From positions 62,001 through 126,000 of the forward strand of contig JAFWQA010000007.1 of the NCBI GenBank assembly GCA_017509255.1: a stretch of DNA of 64,000 bases. The letters run 5' to 3'. The number at the start of each line of letters is the position of its first letter. The first letter of the stretch is position 1. Shown here piece by piece: positions 23,772-32,040 of the stretch. The translations under genes and the position numbers were made by a program. The notes under the pieces are model-generated. The model worked only from the letters and a program-made list of their open reading frames with translations, did no database searches and was not told the DNA's origin. The DNA is from Clostridia bacterium (GTDB taxonomy: Bacteria; Bacillota; Clostridia; Christensenellales; Aristaeellaceae).

Positions 23772-24854
23772 ATGAACGAACTGGACATGGCGAGAGCCGA
23801 GATCAATCAGGCGGACACCGAAATGGCCACGCTTTTTGAAAAGCGCATGAAGGCCGTGGAGAAGATCGCCGCCTTCAAAAAGGAAAACGGACTGCCTGTG
23901 CGGGATCCCGCGCGCGAGGAAGCCGTGATCGAACGCTGCCGGCAGCTGATCGGCGACGAGCGCGTGGAGGCCATGTATGTGGAATTCCTGCGCAGCCTGA
24001 TCGACGTTTCCAGCGCGTATCAGTCCTCCCTGATCGAGGGAAGAAGCGTGGCCTACTGCGGCGTGGAGGGAGCATATGCCCACATCGCCGCCAGACGCCT
24101 GTATCCCGAAGCCCGCTGTGTGGGCTACAAGGAATTCCGCGAAGCCTATGCCGCCGTGGAAAACGGTGAATGCGACTGCGCCGTGCTGCCGCTGGAAAAC
24201 AGCTATGCCGGCGAGGTGGCGGCGGTGATGGACCTGATCTTCAACGGAAGCCTGTATATCAATCAGCTGACGGATCAGCCCATCCGCCACGCGCTGATGG
24301 CCTGCCCGGGCGTGAGAACGGAGGATATCCGGACCGTGTACAGCCATGGCCAGGCTCTGAGCCAGTGCGCGGAATACATCCGGAAGCACGGCTGGAGAAC
24401 GGTGGAGTGCGCGAACACCGCCGCCGCGGCCAAGCAGGTGAGCGAGGCCGGGGAACGTGACGCGGCTGCCATCGCTTCCGAGGAGACGTCCGCCCTGTAC
24501 GGGCTGACGGTGCTGGAAAGCGGCATCAACGACAGCGCCAACAACACGACCCGTTTCGCGGCGCTGAGCCGGAGCCAGAACCGCCCGGCGCACACGGGGC
24601 TGCGCGAGGACGCCGGCTTCATCCTGGTATTCACCGTGCAGAACAAGGCCGGGGCGCTGGCCCAGACGCTGAACATCATCGGCGCGCACGGCTACAACAT
24701 GAAAACACTTCGAAGCCGGCCCATGAAGGACCTGCAGTGGAACTATTATTTTTACATTGAGGCGGAAGGAAACGTCAACACCGAGAACGGCCGCATGATG
24801 ATGCGGGAGCTGAGCGCCATCTGCGCGCGGCTGAAGCTGGTCGGGACCTTCTGA
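23772..24854 (+). CDS. pheA: bifunctional chorismate mutase / prephenate dehydratase (P-protein)
   Basis: 360 residues converting chorismate to prephenate and prephenate to phenylpyruvate, the last committed steps to Phe. The N-terminal type II chorismate mutase helix (about 1-85) includes FEKRMKAVEKIAAFKKENG with the active-site Arg/Lys set. The dehydratase domain (about 95-275) starts VAYCGVEGAYAHIAARRLYP and has NNTTRFAAL, the Thr-Arg-Phe catalytic motif. A C-terminal ACT domain (about 280-350, with GALAQTLNIIGAHGYNMKTL) gives feedback inhibition by Phe. RBS GGGAGGGAACGG. Followed 16 nt later by DAHP synthase. Confidence 0.93.
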   Translation: MNELDMARAEINQADTEMATLFEKRMKAVEKIAAFKKENGLPVRDPAREEAVIERCRQLIGDERVEAMYVEFLRSLIDVSSAYQSSLIEGRSVAYCGVEGAYAHIAARRLYPEARCVGYKEFREAYAAVENGECDCAVLPLENSYAGEVAAVMDLIFNGSLYINQLTDQPIRHALMACPGVRTEDIRTVYSHGQALSQCAEYIRKHGWRTVECANTAAAAKQVSEAGERDAAAIASEETSALYGLTVLESGINDSANNTTRFAALSRSQNRPAHTGLREDAGFILVFTVQNKAGALAQTLNIIGAHGYNMKTLRSRPMKDLQWNYYFYIEAEGNVNTENGRMMMRELSAICARLKLVGTF

Positions 24855-24870
24855 CACGGGAGCGGAAGAC

Positions 24871-25908
24871 ATGAACATGATGAACATGGAGTTCAGACGC
24901 GAGATGCCCACAGCCAACGTGGTGCAGGAGATGTACCCCCTGTCCGGGGAGATGGCGGAGCAGAAGCGGAAGAACGACGCGGAGATCCGCGCGATCTTTG
25001 AGGGAAAGAGCCATAAGCTGCTGCTGGTGATCGGACCCTGCTCGGCGGACCGGGAGGACGCGGTGATCGAGTACATCACCCGGCTGCGCGGACTGCAGGA
25101 AAAGGTGAAGGACGTGATCACCATGGTGCCGAGGATCTACACCAACAAACCGCGCACCACCGGGGACGGCTACAAGGGCATGCTGCACCAGCCGGACCCG
25201 ACCCATTCCCCGGATCTGCTGCGGGGCCTGCTGTCCATCCGCAAGCTGCATATCGACGCGCTGGAGCAGACCGGCTTTTCCTGCGCGGATGAGATGCTCT
25301 ATCCCGAGAACCACCGATATCTGGCGGACTGTCTGAGCTATGTGGCGGTCGGCGCGCGCTCCGTGGAGAATCAGCTGCACCGGCTGACGGCCAGCGGGCT
25401 GGACATCCCGGTCGGAATGAAGAACCCCACCGGGGGCGACCTGCGCGTGATGATGAACTCCGTCCGCGCGGCACAGCACAGCCACACCTTTGTATATTCC
25501 GGGTGGGAGGTGCACAGCGCCGGAAACCCGATGGCCCACGCGATCCTGCGCGGCTACAGCAACAAGCACGGGCAGAACGTGCCGAACTATCACTACGAGG
25601 ATCTGCGCTTCCTGTGCGATCTGTACGAGGAGAGCGGGCTGGAGAACCCCTCCGTGATCGTGGATACGAACCATGCCAACTCCGGCAAGCAGTTCGACCA
25701 GCAGCCCCGCATCGCCAAGGAGATACTGCATTCTATGCGCTGTAACGCGGATATCCGCGGGCTGGTCAAGGGCCTGATGATGGAGAGCTATCTGGAGGAC
25801 GGCTGCCAGAAGCCCGAGGACGGCGTGTACGGGAAATCCATCACCGACCCGTGTCTCGGCTGGGAGAAGACCGAGAAGACCGTACTGGAGATGGCGGAGC
25901 AGCTGTAA
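24871..25908 (+). CDS. 3-deoxy-7-phosphoheptulonate (DAHP) synthase, class I
   Basis: 345 residues of the AroF/G/H type (class I alpha). It joins phosphoenolpyruvate and erythrose 4-phosphate as the first step of the shikimate pathway. Family motifs: LLVIGPCSADRED, PRIYTNKPRTTGDGYKG (PEP and E4P contacts), GARSVENQLHR, PVGMKNPTGGD and the metal-site IVDTNHANSGKQ. Co-transcribed with pheA, so entry and Phe branch are made together. Which aromatic amino acid inhibits it cannot be told from sequence. Confidence 0.93.
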   Translation: MNMMNMEFRREMPTANVVQEMYPLSGEMAEQKRKNDAEIRAIFEGKSHKLLLVIGPCSADREDAVIEYITRLRGLQEKVKDVITMVPRIYTNKPRTTGDGYKGMLHQPDPTHSPDLLRGLLSIRKLHIDALEQTGFSCADEMLYPENHRYLADCLSYVAVGARSVENQLHRLTASGLDIPVGMKNPTGGDLRVMMNSVRAAQHSHTFVYSGWEVHSAGNPMAHAILRGYSNKHGQNVPNYHYEDLRFLCDLYEESGLENPSVIVDTNHANSGKQFDQQPRIAKEILHSMRCNADIRGLVKGLMMESYLEDGCQKPEDGVYGKSITDPCLGWEKTEKTVLEMAEQL

Positions 25909-25973
25909 GGGAAGGGACCGGAAGAACCGTCCCGGATGACGACCTGAAATACCGGGAAAAAACAGACGAACGC

Positions 25974-26002
25974 TTGACAGAAGAAACGGGCAGGCTTATG
26001 AT
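25974..26002 (+). promoter_or_regulatory. sigma-A promoter of trp T-box transcript
   Basis: TTGACA (25974-25979), 17-nt spacer, TATGAT (25997-26002), directly before the T-box leader. Confidence 0.75.
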
Positions 26003-26008
26003 GTTGAT

Positions 26009-26269
26009 ACAAACCAGTGATGAAGAAGAGTAACCGCCCGACAGGGTCATCCGCAGGGAGCCGCGAACAGTGAGACCGCGGCGGCGATCCGGACGGTGAA
26101 TGGACTTCAGAGGGTGCCGGCGAAGCATGGCGTAGCCGGTGACGGGGACCGCACCCGTTATCAGGGCGGCGCGTATGTCGGTACGCGGAAAACGAGCCCG
26201 CGCAAGCGGGGAAGTTGAGTGGCACAGCGATCGATCGCCTCAACCGGAGTATTCCGGTTGGGCGTTTTT
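26009..26269 (+). ncRNA. T-box riboswitch with Trp (UGG) specifier controlling trpXYZ
   Basis: The leader has the order of a T-box: AGTGATGAAGAAGAGTAA near the 5' end, a long stem I with AGGGAG, and the specifier segment GAA-TGG-ACTTC, giving UGG (26101-26103) for tRNA-Trp. The antiterminator is explicit: GTTGAG (26214-26219) pairs CTCAAC (26239-26244), GCGA (26227-26230) pairs TCGC (26235-26238), leaving the 7-nt bulge TGGCACA (26220-26226). The bulge N is C, which would pair with the G73 discriminator of bacterial tRNA-Trp. The competing terminator is CGCC-T-CAACCGGA (26236-26248) with TCCGGTTGGGCG (26253-26264), then TTTTT. Uncharged tRNA-Trp should switch on uptake. Confidence 0.9.
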
Positions 26270-26331
26270 GTTTTCGCGGCCTGCCTTCCGACAAAACAAA
26301 TATTTTTGAACAGGAAAGGCGGTATCCCACA

Positions 26332-27348
26332 ATGAAAAAGCTCGTATCTGTACTCGCGGCCCTGACCCTGGCGCTGACGGCGCTGTGCTCCTTCGCTTTC
26401 GCGGAAGGCGAAACCTACAAGATCGGCCTGTGCAACCTGGTGGACGACGCGAGCCTGAACCAGATCGTGAAGAACATTCAGGAAAGACTGGAAGAGATCG
26501 GCGCCGAGAAGAACGTGACCTTTGCCGTGCAGTATGACAACTGCAACCTGGACTTCGCCGTGCTGAACCAGATCATCTCCAAGTTCCAGGCGGATGAGGT
26601 GGACCTGATGATCGGTGTGGCGACACCCGTTGCCGGCGCCATGCAGACGGCAACCGGCGACAGCCGGACGCCTGTGGTGTTCGCCGCGGTCAGCGATCCG
26701 GTGGGCTCCGGCCTGGTGGACAGCATGGAGAAGCCCGGCGCCAACCTGACCGGCACCTCCGACTATCTGGACACCAACGCCGTGATGAACCTGATCTTCG
26801 CGCTGAAGCCCGAAGCCAAGACCATCGGCCTGCTCTACAACATCAGTGAGGACGCTTCCGCCACCCCCATCGCGGCCGCCAGGGAATACCTGACCGCCAA
26901 GGGCGTGGCCTACAAGGAATACACCGGCGTGAATGCCATCGAGGTGCAGCAGGCAGCCCAGAACGCCGTGGCGGACCAGGTTGACGCGGTGTTCACCCCC
27001 ACCGACAACACGATCATGGCGGCCGAGCTGGGCATCTATGAGATCTTCCGCGACGCCAAGATCCCGCACTTCACCGGCGCGGACTCCTTCGCCCTGAACG
27101 GCGCCTTCCTCGGCTACGGCGTGGACTACGCCAACCTGGGCCGTGAGACCGCCAACATGGTGGCGGACATCCTGCTGAACGGCAAGGATCCGGCCGAAGT
27201 GCCCGTGATGACCTTTGACAACGGCACCGCGACCGTGAACAACGAGATCATCGCCGCGCTGGACCTGACCTTTGAACAGGTGGAAGCGCTGTTCGCTCCC
27301 TACTGCACGAAGGTCGTGGCTATCGACACCGCCGAGGAATTCGAATAA
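26332..27348 (+). CDS. trpX: tryptophan ABC transporter substrate-binding protein
   Basis: 338 residues with a signal peptide (MKKLVSVLAALTLALTALCS, cut near AFAEGE). The mature protein is of the ABC_sub_bind (DUF534) family: YKIGLCNLVDDASLNQI, VDLMIGVATPVAGAMQ, TPVVFAAVSDPVGSGLV and FTPTDNTIMA. Streptococcal relatives (TrpX) serve aromatic amino acid uptake. The upstream T-box with a UGG specifier makes Trp or a close precursor the likely ligand. ATG 26332 follows AGGAAAGGCGG. First gene of trpXYZ. Confidence 0.88.
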   Translation: MKKLVSVLAALTLALTALCSFAFAEGETYKIGLCNLVDDASLNQIVKNIQERLEEIGAEKNVTFAVQYDNCNLDFAVLNQIISKFQADEVDLMIGVATPVAGAMQTATGDSRTPVVFAAVSDPVGSGLVDSMEKPGANLTGTSDYLDTNAVMNLIFALKPEAKTIGLLYNISEDASATPIAAAREYLTAKGVAYKEYTGVNAIEVQQAAQNAVADQVDAVFTPTDNTIMAAELGIYEIFRDAKIPHFTGADSFALNGAFLGYGVDYANLGRETANMVADILLNGKDPAEVPVMTFDNGTATVNNEIIAALDLTFEQVEALFAPYCTKVVAIDTAEEFE

Positions 27349-27362
27349 GCCCCGTATACCTC

Positions 27363-27385
27363 CGCGGACGGAGGGTCCGCGTTTT
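27363..27385 (+). terminator. partial terminator hairpin between trpX and trpY
   Basis: CGCGGAC-GGAGG-GTCCGCG followed by TTTT, 14 nt after the trpX stop. A second GC-rich hairpin follows at about 27400-27431 without a U-tract. Together they probably protect the trpX mRNA end or reduce readthrough, as seen at 2647-2677 in the other transporter operon. Confidence 0.55.
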
Positions 27386-27465
27386 CCGGGAGAAAGGTAT
27401 GCCCCGCGGCGCCTGAGCGCGCCGCGGGCATTCGTTGATTATTCCCAAGGAGGGAAACTTGCCCC

Positions 27466-28392
27466 ATGAGCTTGAATCAGATCCTACCCCTTCTACAGAC
27501 CAGCACGGAGCTGGGCCTGATCAGCGGCCTGACGGTCCTGGCCCTGTTCCTCAGCTATTCCATGCTCAACGTTTGCGACCTGAGCACGGACGGCTGCTTC
27601 ACGCTGGGCGCAGCCATCGGCGGCACGGTCGCCCTGATGGGGCATCCCTGGCTGAGCCTGCCGGCAGCCATGGCCGTGGGCGCGGTCTCCGGCTTTGTGA
27701 CCGCGCTGCTGCAGACCAGGATGGGCATCAACAGCCTGCTGGCCGGCATCATCGTGAACACCGGGCTGTATTCCGTGAACATCGCCATCATGGGCGGCTC
27801 CAGCCAGCTGAACCTGAACCGGACGGAAACCGTGTTCACCTTTGCCAAGCAGGGCCTGAAGGGCACGGCGCTGGCGCAGCAGTACCAGATGATCGTCGCG
27901 GTGATCGCGGTGATCCTGATCATCGTTGTGCTGAGTCTTTTCCTGCGGACGAAGATGGGCCTTGCCATCCGCGCGACGGGCGACAATCCGGCCATGGTGC
28001 AGTCCTCCTCCATCAACCCGATCTTTACGACGACGGTCGGGCTGTGCATTTCCAACTCCTTTACCGCGCTGAGCGGATGTCTGCTGGCGCAGTATCAGAA
28101 ATTCGTGGACATCAATATCGGCAACGGCATGGTGACCGTGGCGCTGGCCAGCCTGCTGATTGGCGGCGTGTTCTTCGGGAAGCGGAAGATCCCGGTGAGG
28201 GCCATCGGCGCCGTGGTCGGCGCGATCATCTTCCGCCTGATCTACGCGCTGGCGCTGAGGCTTGACATGCCTGCCTTCATGCTCAAGGCAGTATCCGCCA
28301 TCATCATCGTGATCGCGCTGGCAGGCCCCTATCTGAAAACGCAGGGGGCTGACGCGCTCAAGCACTGGAAGTCCGGAAAGGCAGGTGCGTGA
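27466..28392 (+). CDS. trpY: tryptophan ABC transporter permease
   Basis: 308 residues with eight or more hydrophobic helices; branched-chain type permease fold (BPD_transp_2). LSYSMLNVCDLSTDGCFTLGAA, LAGIIVNTGLYSVNIAIMGG and GLAIRATGDNPAMVQS are typical of TrpY/CD3073-like permeases paired with ABC_sub_bind proteins. RBS AAGGAGG lies 25 nt upstream of the ATG, rather far; no closer in-frame start with a better site is visible. Overlaps or abuts trpZ. Confidence 0.9.
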   Translation: MSLNQILPLLQTSTELGLISGLTVLALFLSYSMLNVCDLSTDGCFTLGAAIGGTVALMGHPWLSLPAAMAVGAVSGFVTALLQTRMGINSLLAGIIVNTGLYSVNIAIMGGSSQLNLNRTETVFTFAKQGLKGTALAQQYQMIVAVIAVILIIVVLSLFLRTKMGLAIRATGDNPAMVQSSSINPIFTTTVGLCISNSFTALSGCLLAQYQKFVDINIGNGMVTVALASLLIGGVFFGKRKIPVRAIGAVVGAIIFRLIYALALRLDMPAFMLKAVSAIIIVIALAGPYLKTQGADALKHWKSGKAGA

Positions 28393-28394
28393 GA

Positions 28395-29180
28395 ATGCTG
28401 GAGCTGAAGCAGATCTTCAAAACCTTCCACGCCGGCACGCCGGACGAGCGCGTGGCGCTGGACAACATCAACCTGAAGGTGGAAACGGGCGACTTTGTGA
28501 CCGTGATCGGCGCGAACGGCGCCGGGAAATCCACGCTGTTCAACGCCGTCAGCGGCACCTTCAACGTGGATAAGGGCACTATTCTGCTGGACGGAAAGGA
28601 CATTACCCGGATGCCGGCGCACAAACGCAGCCGGGTGATCGGGCAGCTTTTCCAGGACCCGATGAAGGGCAGCGCGCCGCACATGTCCATCGAGGAAAAC
28701 ATGTTCCTGGCCTCCGGCCGGGGCGGATGGCTCGGCGCCATGAAAAAGAAAGACCGGGACGACTTCCGGGACCAGCTGAGGCAGCTGGGCATGGGCCTGG
28801 AGGATCGCATGACGCAGCAGGTGGGCCTGCTCTCCGGCGGACAGCGCCAGGCGCTGACGCTGCTGATGGCGACATTCAGCAAGCCGAGCCTGCTGCTGCT
28901 GGACGAGCACACCGCGGCGCTGGACCCCGGCACGGCGGAAAAGGTGCTGGAGCTGACGGAAAAGATCGTGGCGGAGGATCACCTGACCTGCCTGATGGTG
29001 ACCCACAACATGCAGAGCGCGCTGGACCTGGGCAACCGTACGCTGATGATGAATGCCGGGCGGATCATCCTCGACGTGAGCGGGGAGGAGCGGAAAGGCC
29101 TGGAGGTCAGCGACCTGCTGGAGCGTTTCCGCGAGCTGAGCGGGACGAAGCTGGACAACGACAGAATGCTGCTGAGCTGA
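28395..29180 (+). CDS. trpZ: tryptophan ABC transporter ATP-binding protein
   Basis: 261 residues. Walker A IGANGAGKST, Q-loop QLFQDPMKG, signature LLSGGQRQ, Walker B SLLLLDEHTAALDP (His in place of the usual Pro after Glu, normal in this subfamily) and the switch His in VTHNM. ATG 28395 is taken because AAGGCAGG lies 9 nt upstream; GTG 28389, overlapping the trpY stop, is also possible. It energises TrpXY uptake. Confidence 0.92.
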   Translation: MLELKQIFKTFHAGTPDERVALDNINLKVETGDFVTVIGANGAGKSTLFNAVSGTFNVDKGTILLDGKDITRMPAHKRSRVIGQLFQDPMKGSAPHMSIEENMFLASGRGGWLGAMKKKDRDDFRDQLRQLGMGLEDRMTQQVGLLSGGQRQALTLLMATFSKPSLLLLDEHTAALDPGTAEKVLELTEKIVAEDHLTCLMVTHNMQSALDLGNRTLMMNAGRIILDVSGEERKGLEVSDLLERFRELSGTKLDNDRMLLS

Positions 29181-29194
29181 AAGAAAGAGAAGAC

Positions 29195-30148
29195 ATGGAA
29201 TATACCGTACGGACAGAGGATGAGGGGCGCAGAGTCAGGGAGATCCTGCGCTCCGTTCTCTCTGTCAGCTATACGGCGATGAAGAGCGCCAAATGGGGAG
29301 GCCGGATCCTGCTGAACGGGGATCCGGTTTTTGTGGACGCGCGCGTTCACGCGGGGGACGTGCTCCGCATCGACTGGGAGGAGGACAGGCCGGTGTACCG
29401 GCTGAAGCCCTATCCCATTGAGCTGAGGATCCCGTACCTGGACGAGCATCTGATGATCGTTGACAAGCCGGCCGGACTGGCCAGCCAGTCCAGCGCCGGA
29501 CACCCGGACGACTCCCTGGAGAACGCGGTGTTCGCGCATTTCGGCTGCCCGGAAAACTTCGTCTACCGGCCGGTGAACCGGCTGGACAAGGGTACGGGCG
29601 GGCTGATGGCCGTTGCCCGGAGCCCCCACGCCCAGCACCTGCTGCAGAAGCAGCTGCACTCCCCTCTGTTCCGCCGCGGGTATCTGGCGCTGACGGAGGG
29701 GATCCCCGAAAAGGAAAGCGGCGTGATCGACCTGCCCATCGGCAAGGTGGACGCAGCCTCCGTACGCCGGGAAGTGCGCGCGGACGGAAGCCCCTCCGTG
29801 ACCCGCTATCGCGTGCTGAGAAAAGAGGGAAGCAGGGCGCTTGTGTACCTTGAGCTGGAGACGGGAAGGACGCACCAGATCCGGGTGCACCTGAGCCATC
29901 TGGGCTGCCCGGTGCGCGGGGATTTTCTGTACGGGAGGGAGCTGCCGGAGGAGTTTCCCGGCTGCTTCGCGCTGCACAGCGCGCTGCTGGAGCTGAAGCA
30001 TCCCCTGACCGGGGAAACGCTTTTCCTGACCTCCGTTCCCGCCTGGGCGGGGACCTGCGAAGAGATCACGGCCTGTTTGCACCCCGGTGAAGCCTCCGAA
30101 ACAGGAAGCGGGGTATCCTTCTTTCCGAAGGGAGAGGAAGAACCGTGA
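29195..30148 (+). CDS. RluA-family 23S rRNA/tRNA pseudouridine synthase
   Basis: 317 residues. An S4-like N-terminal region (EGRRVREILRSVLSVSYTAMK, WGGRILLNGDPVFVD, VHAGDVLRIDW) is followed by the catalytic domain: MIVDKPAGLASQSS, the catalytic-Asp motif PVNRLDKGTGGLM, and ELETGRTHQIRVHLSHLGCPV. The enzyme isomerises uridine in structured RNA. Starts 14 nt after trpZ. A frame-shifted reading from 28727 that would fuse it to trpZ antisense codons is spurious. The target uridine is unknown. Confidence 0.9.
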   Translation: MEYTVRTEDEGRRVREILRSVLSVSYTAMKSAKWGGRILLNGDPVFVDARVHAGDVLRIDWEEDRPVYRLKPYPIELRIPYLDEHLMIVDKPAGLASQSSAGHPDDSLENAVFAHFGCPENFVYRPVNRLDKGTGGLMAVARSPHAQHLLQKQLHSPLFRRGYLALTEGIPEKESGVIDLPIGKVDAASVRREVRADGSPSVTRYRVLRKEGSRALVYLELETGRTHQIRVHLSHLGCPVRGDFLYGRELPEEFPGCFALHSALLELKHPLTGETLFLTSVPAWAGTCEEITACLHPGEASETGSGVSFFPKGEEEP

Positions 30149-30203
30149 AAAACAGAGTTTCCACGGACGGAGCAGGCAGGGACCGATATGAGAGCAATAA
30201 GAA

Positions 30204-30233
30204 CGCGGAAGGGATACACCCTTCCGCGCTTTT
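30204..30233. terminator. rho-independent terminator between convergent genes
   Basis: Perfect 10-bp stem CGCGGAAGGG / CCCTTCCGCG with a 5-nt loop; CTTTTC follows on plus. It lies between the pseudouridine synthase and the convergent xylanase and can serve both. Confidence 0.75.
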
Positions 30234-30248
30234 CAGTACATACGGTTT

Positions 30249-31793
30249 TTATTTGATGCTGTCGGGATCGGCCACGGCCCAGAAGGCGGGCTTGGGATTC
30301 CGGTTTTTGTCGAAGAGCAGGGGATAAGCGTAGGAGCGCCAGCTGGCGTCATCCGTAATGCCCCAGACCTGGACGGCCTCGAACTGATCCGCATACCGGA
30401 GGATCAGCTTCATGACATCCGCGTAGAACGCGGCCTGGGCGGTGAAGGCCGCTTCCGTGGGCTTGCCGCAGGTGACGTCCAGCTCGCTGACGCGCAGGGA
30501 AACGCCGAGGGAGGCGATTTTTTCCACAGCGGCCGTGATCTGCTGCACGGTGGGCTGTCCGACGGCATGGTGCATCTGGAAGCCGTAGCCGTCGATATTG
30601 CCCTCCTGAAGCAGGGATGACAGCAGGCGGTAAATCCCGTTCAGCTTATTGGGAGAAGCGGTATTGTAGTCGTTGTAGTACAGCTTTGTGCCCTCCGGGG
30701 CATATTTGCGGGCGAGCTCAAAGGCACGGTGGAGATAGTCGTCTCCGACGACCGTCAGCCAGGGAGAGCCGCGCAGGTTTCCGGGGCCGTCATCCACGGC
30801 CTCGTTGACTACGTCCCAGCTGACGACGACACCGGGGTAGTTTTCGTCCAGATATGCCATGATGCCTTTGATATAGTTTTCCAGGCGGCCGAGCATGACC
30901 TCACGGGTCACATATTTCCCGCTGCCGCGATAGCCCTCCCGGAAGAATTCCGGGCTGGTCTGGCTGTGCCAGACCAGCGTGTGGCCGTGCACCTTCACAC
31001 CGTTGGCCTGTGCCCAGTCCAGCAGGGGTTTCGCCCGGTCAAAATGAACGGCGACCGCAGTCTCGTCCTCCGTGACCAGCGCCCGGCTGGCAGCCAGGTC
31101 GAACACAGCGTCCGGCTTCAGCTCGTTCTCGGGCGTCACGATATTGAACTGGGAGCCGACGAAGTCCATGAGCACGGGGTTCACGGCCTGCATCATATTG
31201 ACGCAGCTGCCGAAATCGAATTTGCCGGCATAGACGTCCTTCAGGGCGGGCATGCTGTCCACCGCGGAAATGACCATCGGGGGTTCCGTGGGCCTGGGCG
31301 CCGGTTCCCCGTTCGGGGCGGTGACGGTGAAGCCGCGGATGCTGAAGGACAGGGTGCCCGCACCGACGGTTTCCACGTAGAGCGTGAAGGTATCGTAATC
31401 CCCGGCTGTGTAAGTCCCCTTCAGGGCAGTCCATTCACCTTTTTTCACCGTGCCGCGCGCCAGATTCTCATAGCTGGTGGCGCCGTTGACGGTGTGGGCG
31501 ACGGAGACCATGAAGGAAGCGCTGTCCAGCTGCTCCTGCAGGACTTCCACACCCAGCTCGTAATAGCCGCCCGGAACGAGAGCAAAGTCCCGCCCGGGAG
31601 AATTCCAGGAATCCTGACGGCCGGTGGTCTTCAGAACACCGCCGGCCGGAGCGACGGACGCGCCGCGGCCGTACCATCCGTCCGCGCCTGCGGAAAAGTC
31701 GGAAACATAAACGGTTTTACCTTCATCAGCGAGGGAAACGGCGCAGGCAAGCAGCAGGGCCAGCGCTGTCAGCAGGGCCAGGATTCTGCGCAT
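30249..31793 (-). CDS. secreted GH10 endo-1,4-beta-xylanase with N-terminal CBM
   Basis: 514 residues. Signal peptide (1-22), a beta-sandwich carbohydrate-binding domain of CBM22/CBM4-9 type (about 27-160; GRQDSWNSPGRDF, GTYTAGDYDTFTLYVE), short Pro linker, and GH10 barrel (about 180-510). Catalytic residues are visible: acid/base E331 in WDVVNEAVDDG and nucleophile E437 in LRVSELDVT. HGHTLVWHSQ and YYNDYN are other active-site strands. It hydrolyses xylan outside the cell, indicating a plant-fibre habitat. Single-gene unit, divergent from the HD-GYP gene; RBS GGAGG. No dockerin or anchor is seen. Confidence 0.93.
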   Translation of the reverse strand: MRRILALLTALALLLACAVSLADEGKTVYVSDFSAGADGWYGRGASVAPAGGVLKTTGRQDSWNSPGRDFALVPGGYYELGVEVLQEQLDSASFMVSVAHTVNGATSYENLARGTVKKGEWTALKGTYTAGDYDTFTLYVETVGAGTLSFSIRGFTVTAPNGEPAPRPTEPPMVISAVDSMPALKDVYAGKFDFGSCVNMMQAVNPVLMDFVGSQFNIVTPENELKPDAVFDLAASRALVTEDETAVAVHFDRAKPLLDWAQANGVKVHGHTLVWHSQTSPEFFREGYRGSGKYVTREVMLGRLENYIKGIMAYLDENYPGVVVSWDVVNEAVDDGPGNLRGSPWLTVVGDDYLHRAFELARKYAPEGTKLYYNDYNTASPNKLNGIYRLLSSLLQEGNIDGYGFQMHHAVGQPTVQQITAAVEKIASLGVSLRVSELDVTCGKPTEAAFTAQAAFYADVMKLILRYADQFEAVQVWGITDDASWRSYAYPLLFDKNRNPKPAFWAVADPDSIK

Positions 31794-31953
31794 GGAACGG
31801 TTCCTCCTTCAATTCCGCGGAAAACGCGGTTTTTTCCTGCCTGTATTTTACCATGGGATCCAGAGCGGGGCAAGACGATTTGTATGGACAAATTCCGGGA
31901 AGCGGCTGCCGGGCTGCGGAACCGGACAAAACCGGACAAAAAACGACAAAATA

Positions 31954-31982
31954 TCGACAGGAGGAATGATCCCGGATATAAT
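31954..31982 (+). promoter_or_regulatory. sigma-A promoter of HD-GYP gene
   Basis: TCGACA (31954-31959), 17-nt spacer, perfect TATAAT (31977-31982), preceded by repeated CGGACAAAA / CGACAAAA elements at 31922-31951 that could be activator or UP-like sites. Confidence 0.65.
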
Positions 31983-32040
31983 ACTGTATACAATCCACGG
32001 TTCCCATTTCCTTTCCCGCCTGTCGAGAGGAGTTTTCCGG

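Noticed and set aside
28727..30148. One 473-residue protein spanning trpZ and the pseudouridine synthase
   Set aside because: The first 156 codons are another frame of trpZ; the real start is ATG 29195 after AAAGAAAGAG.
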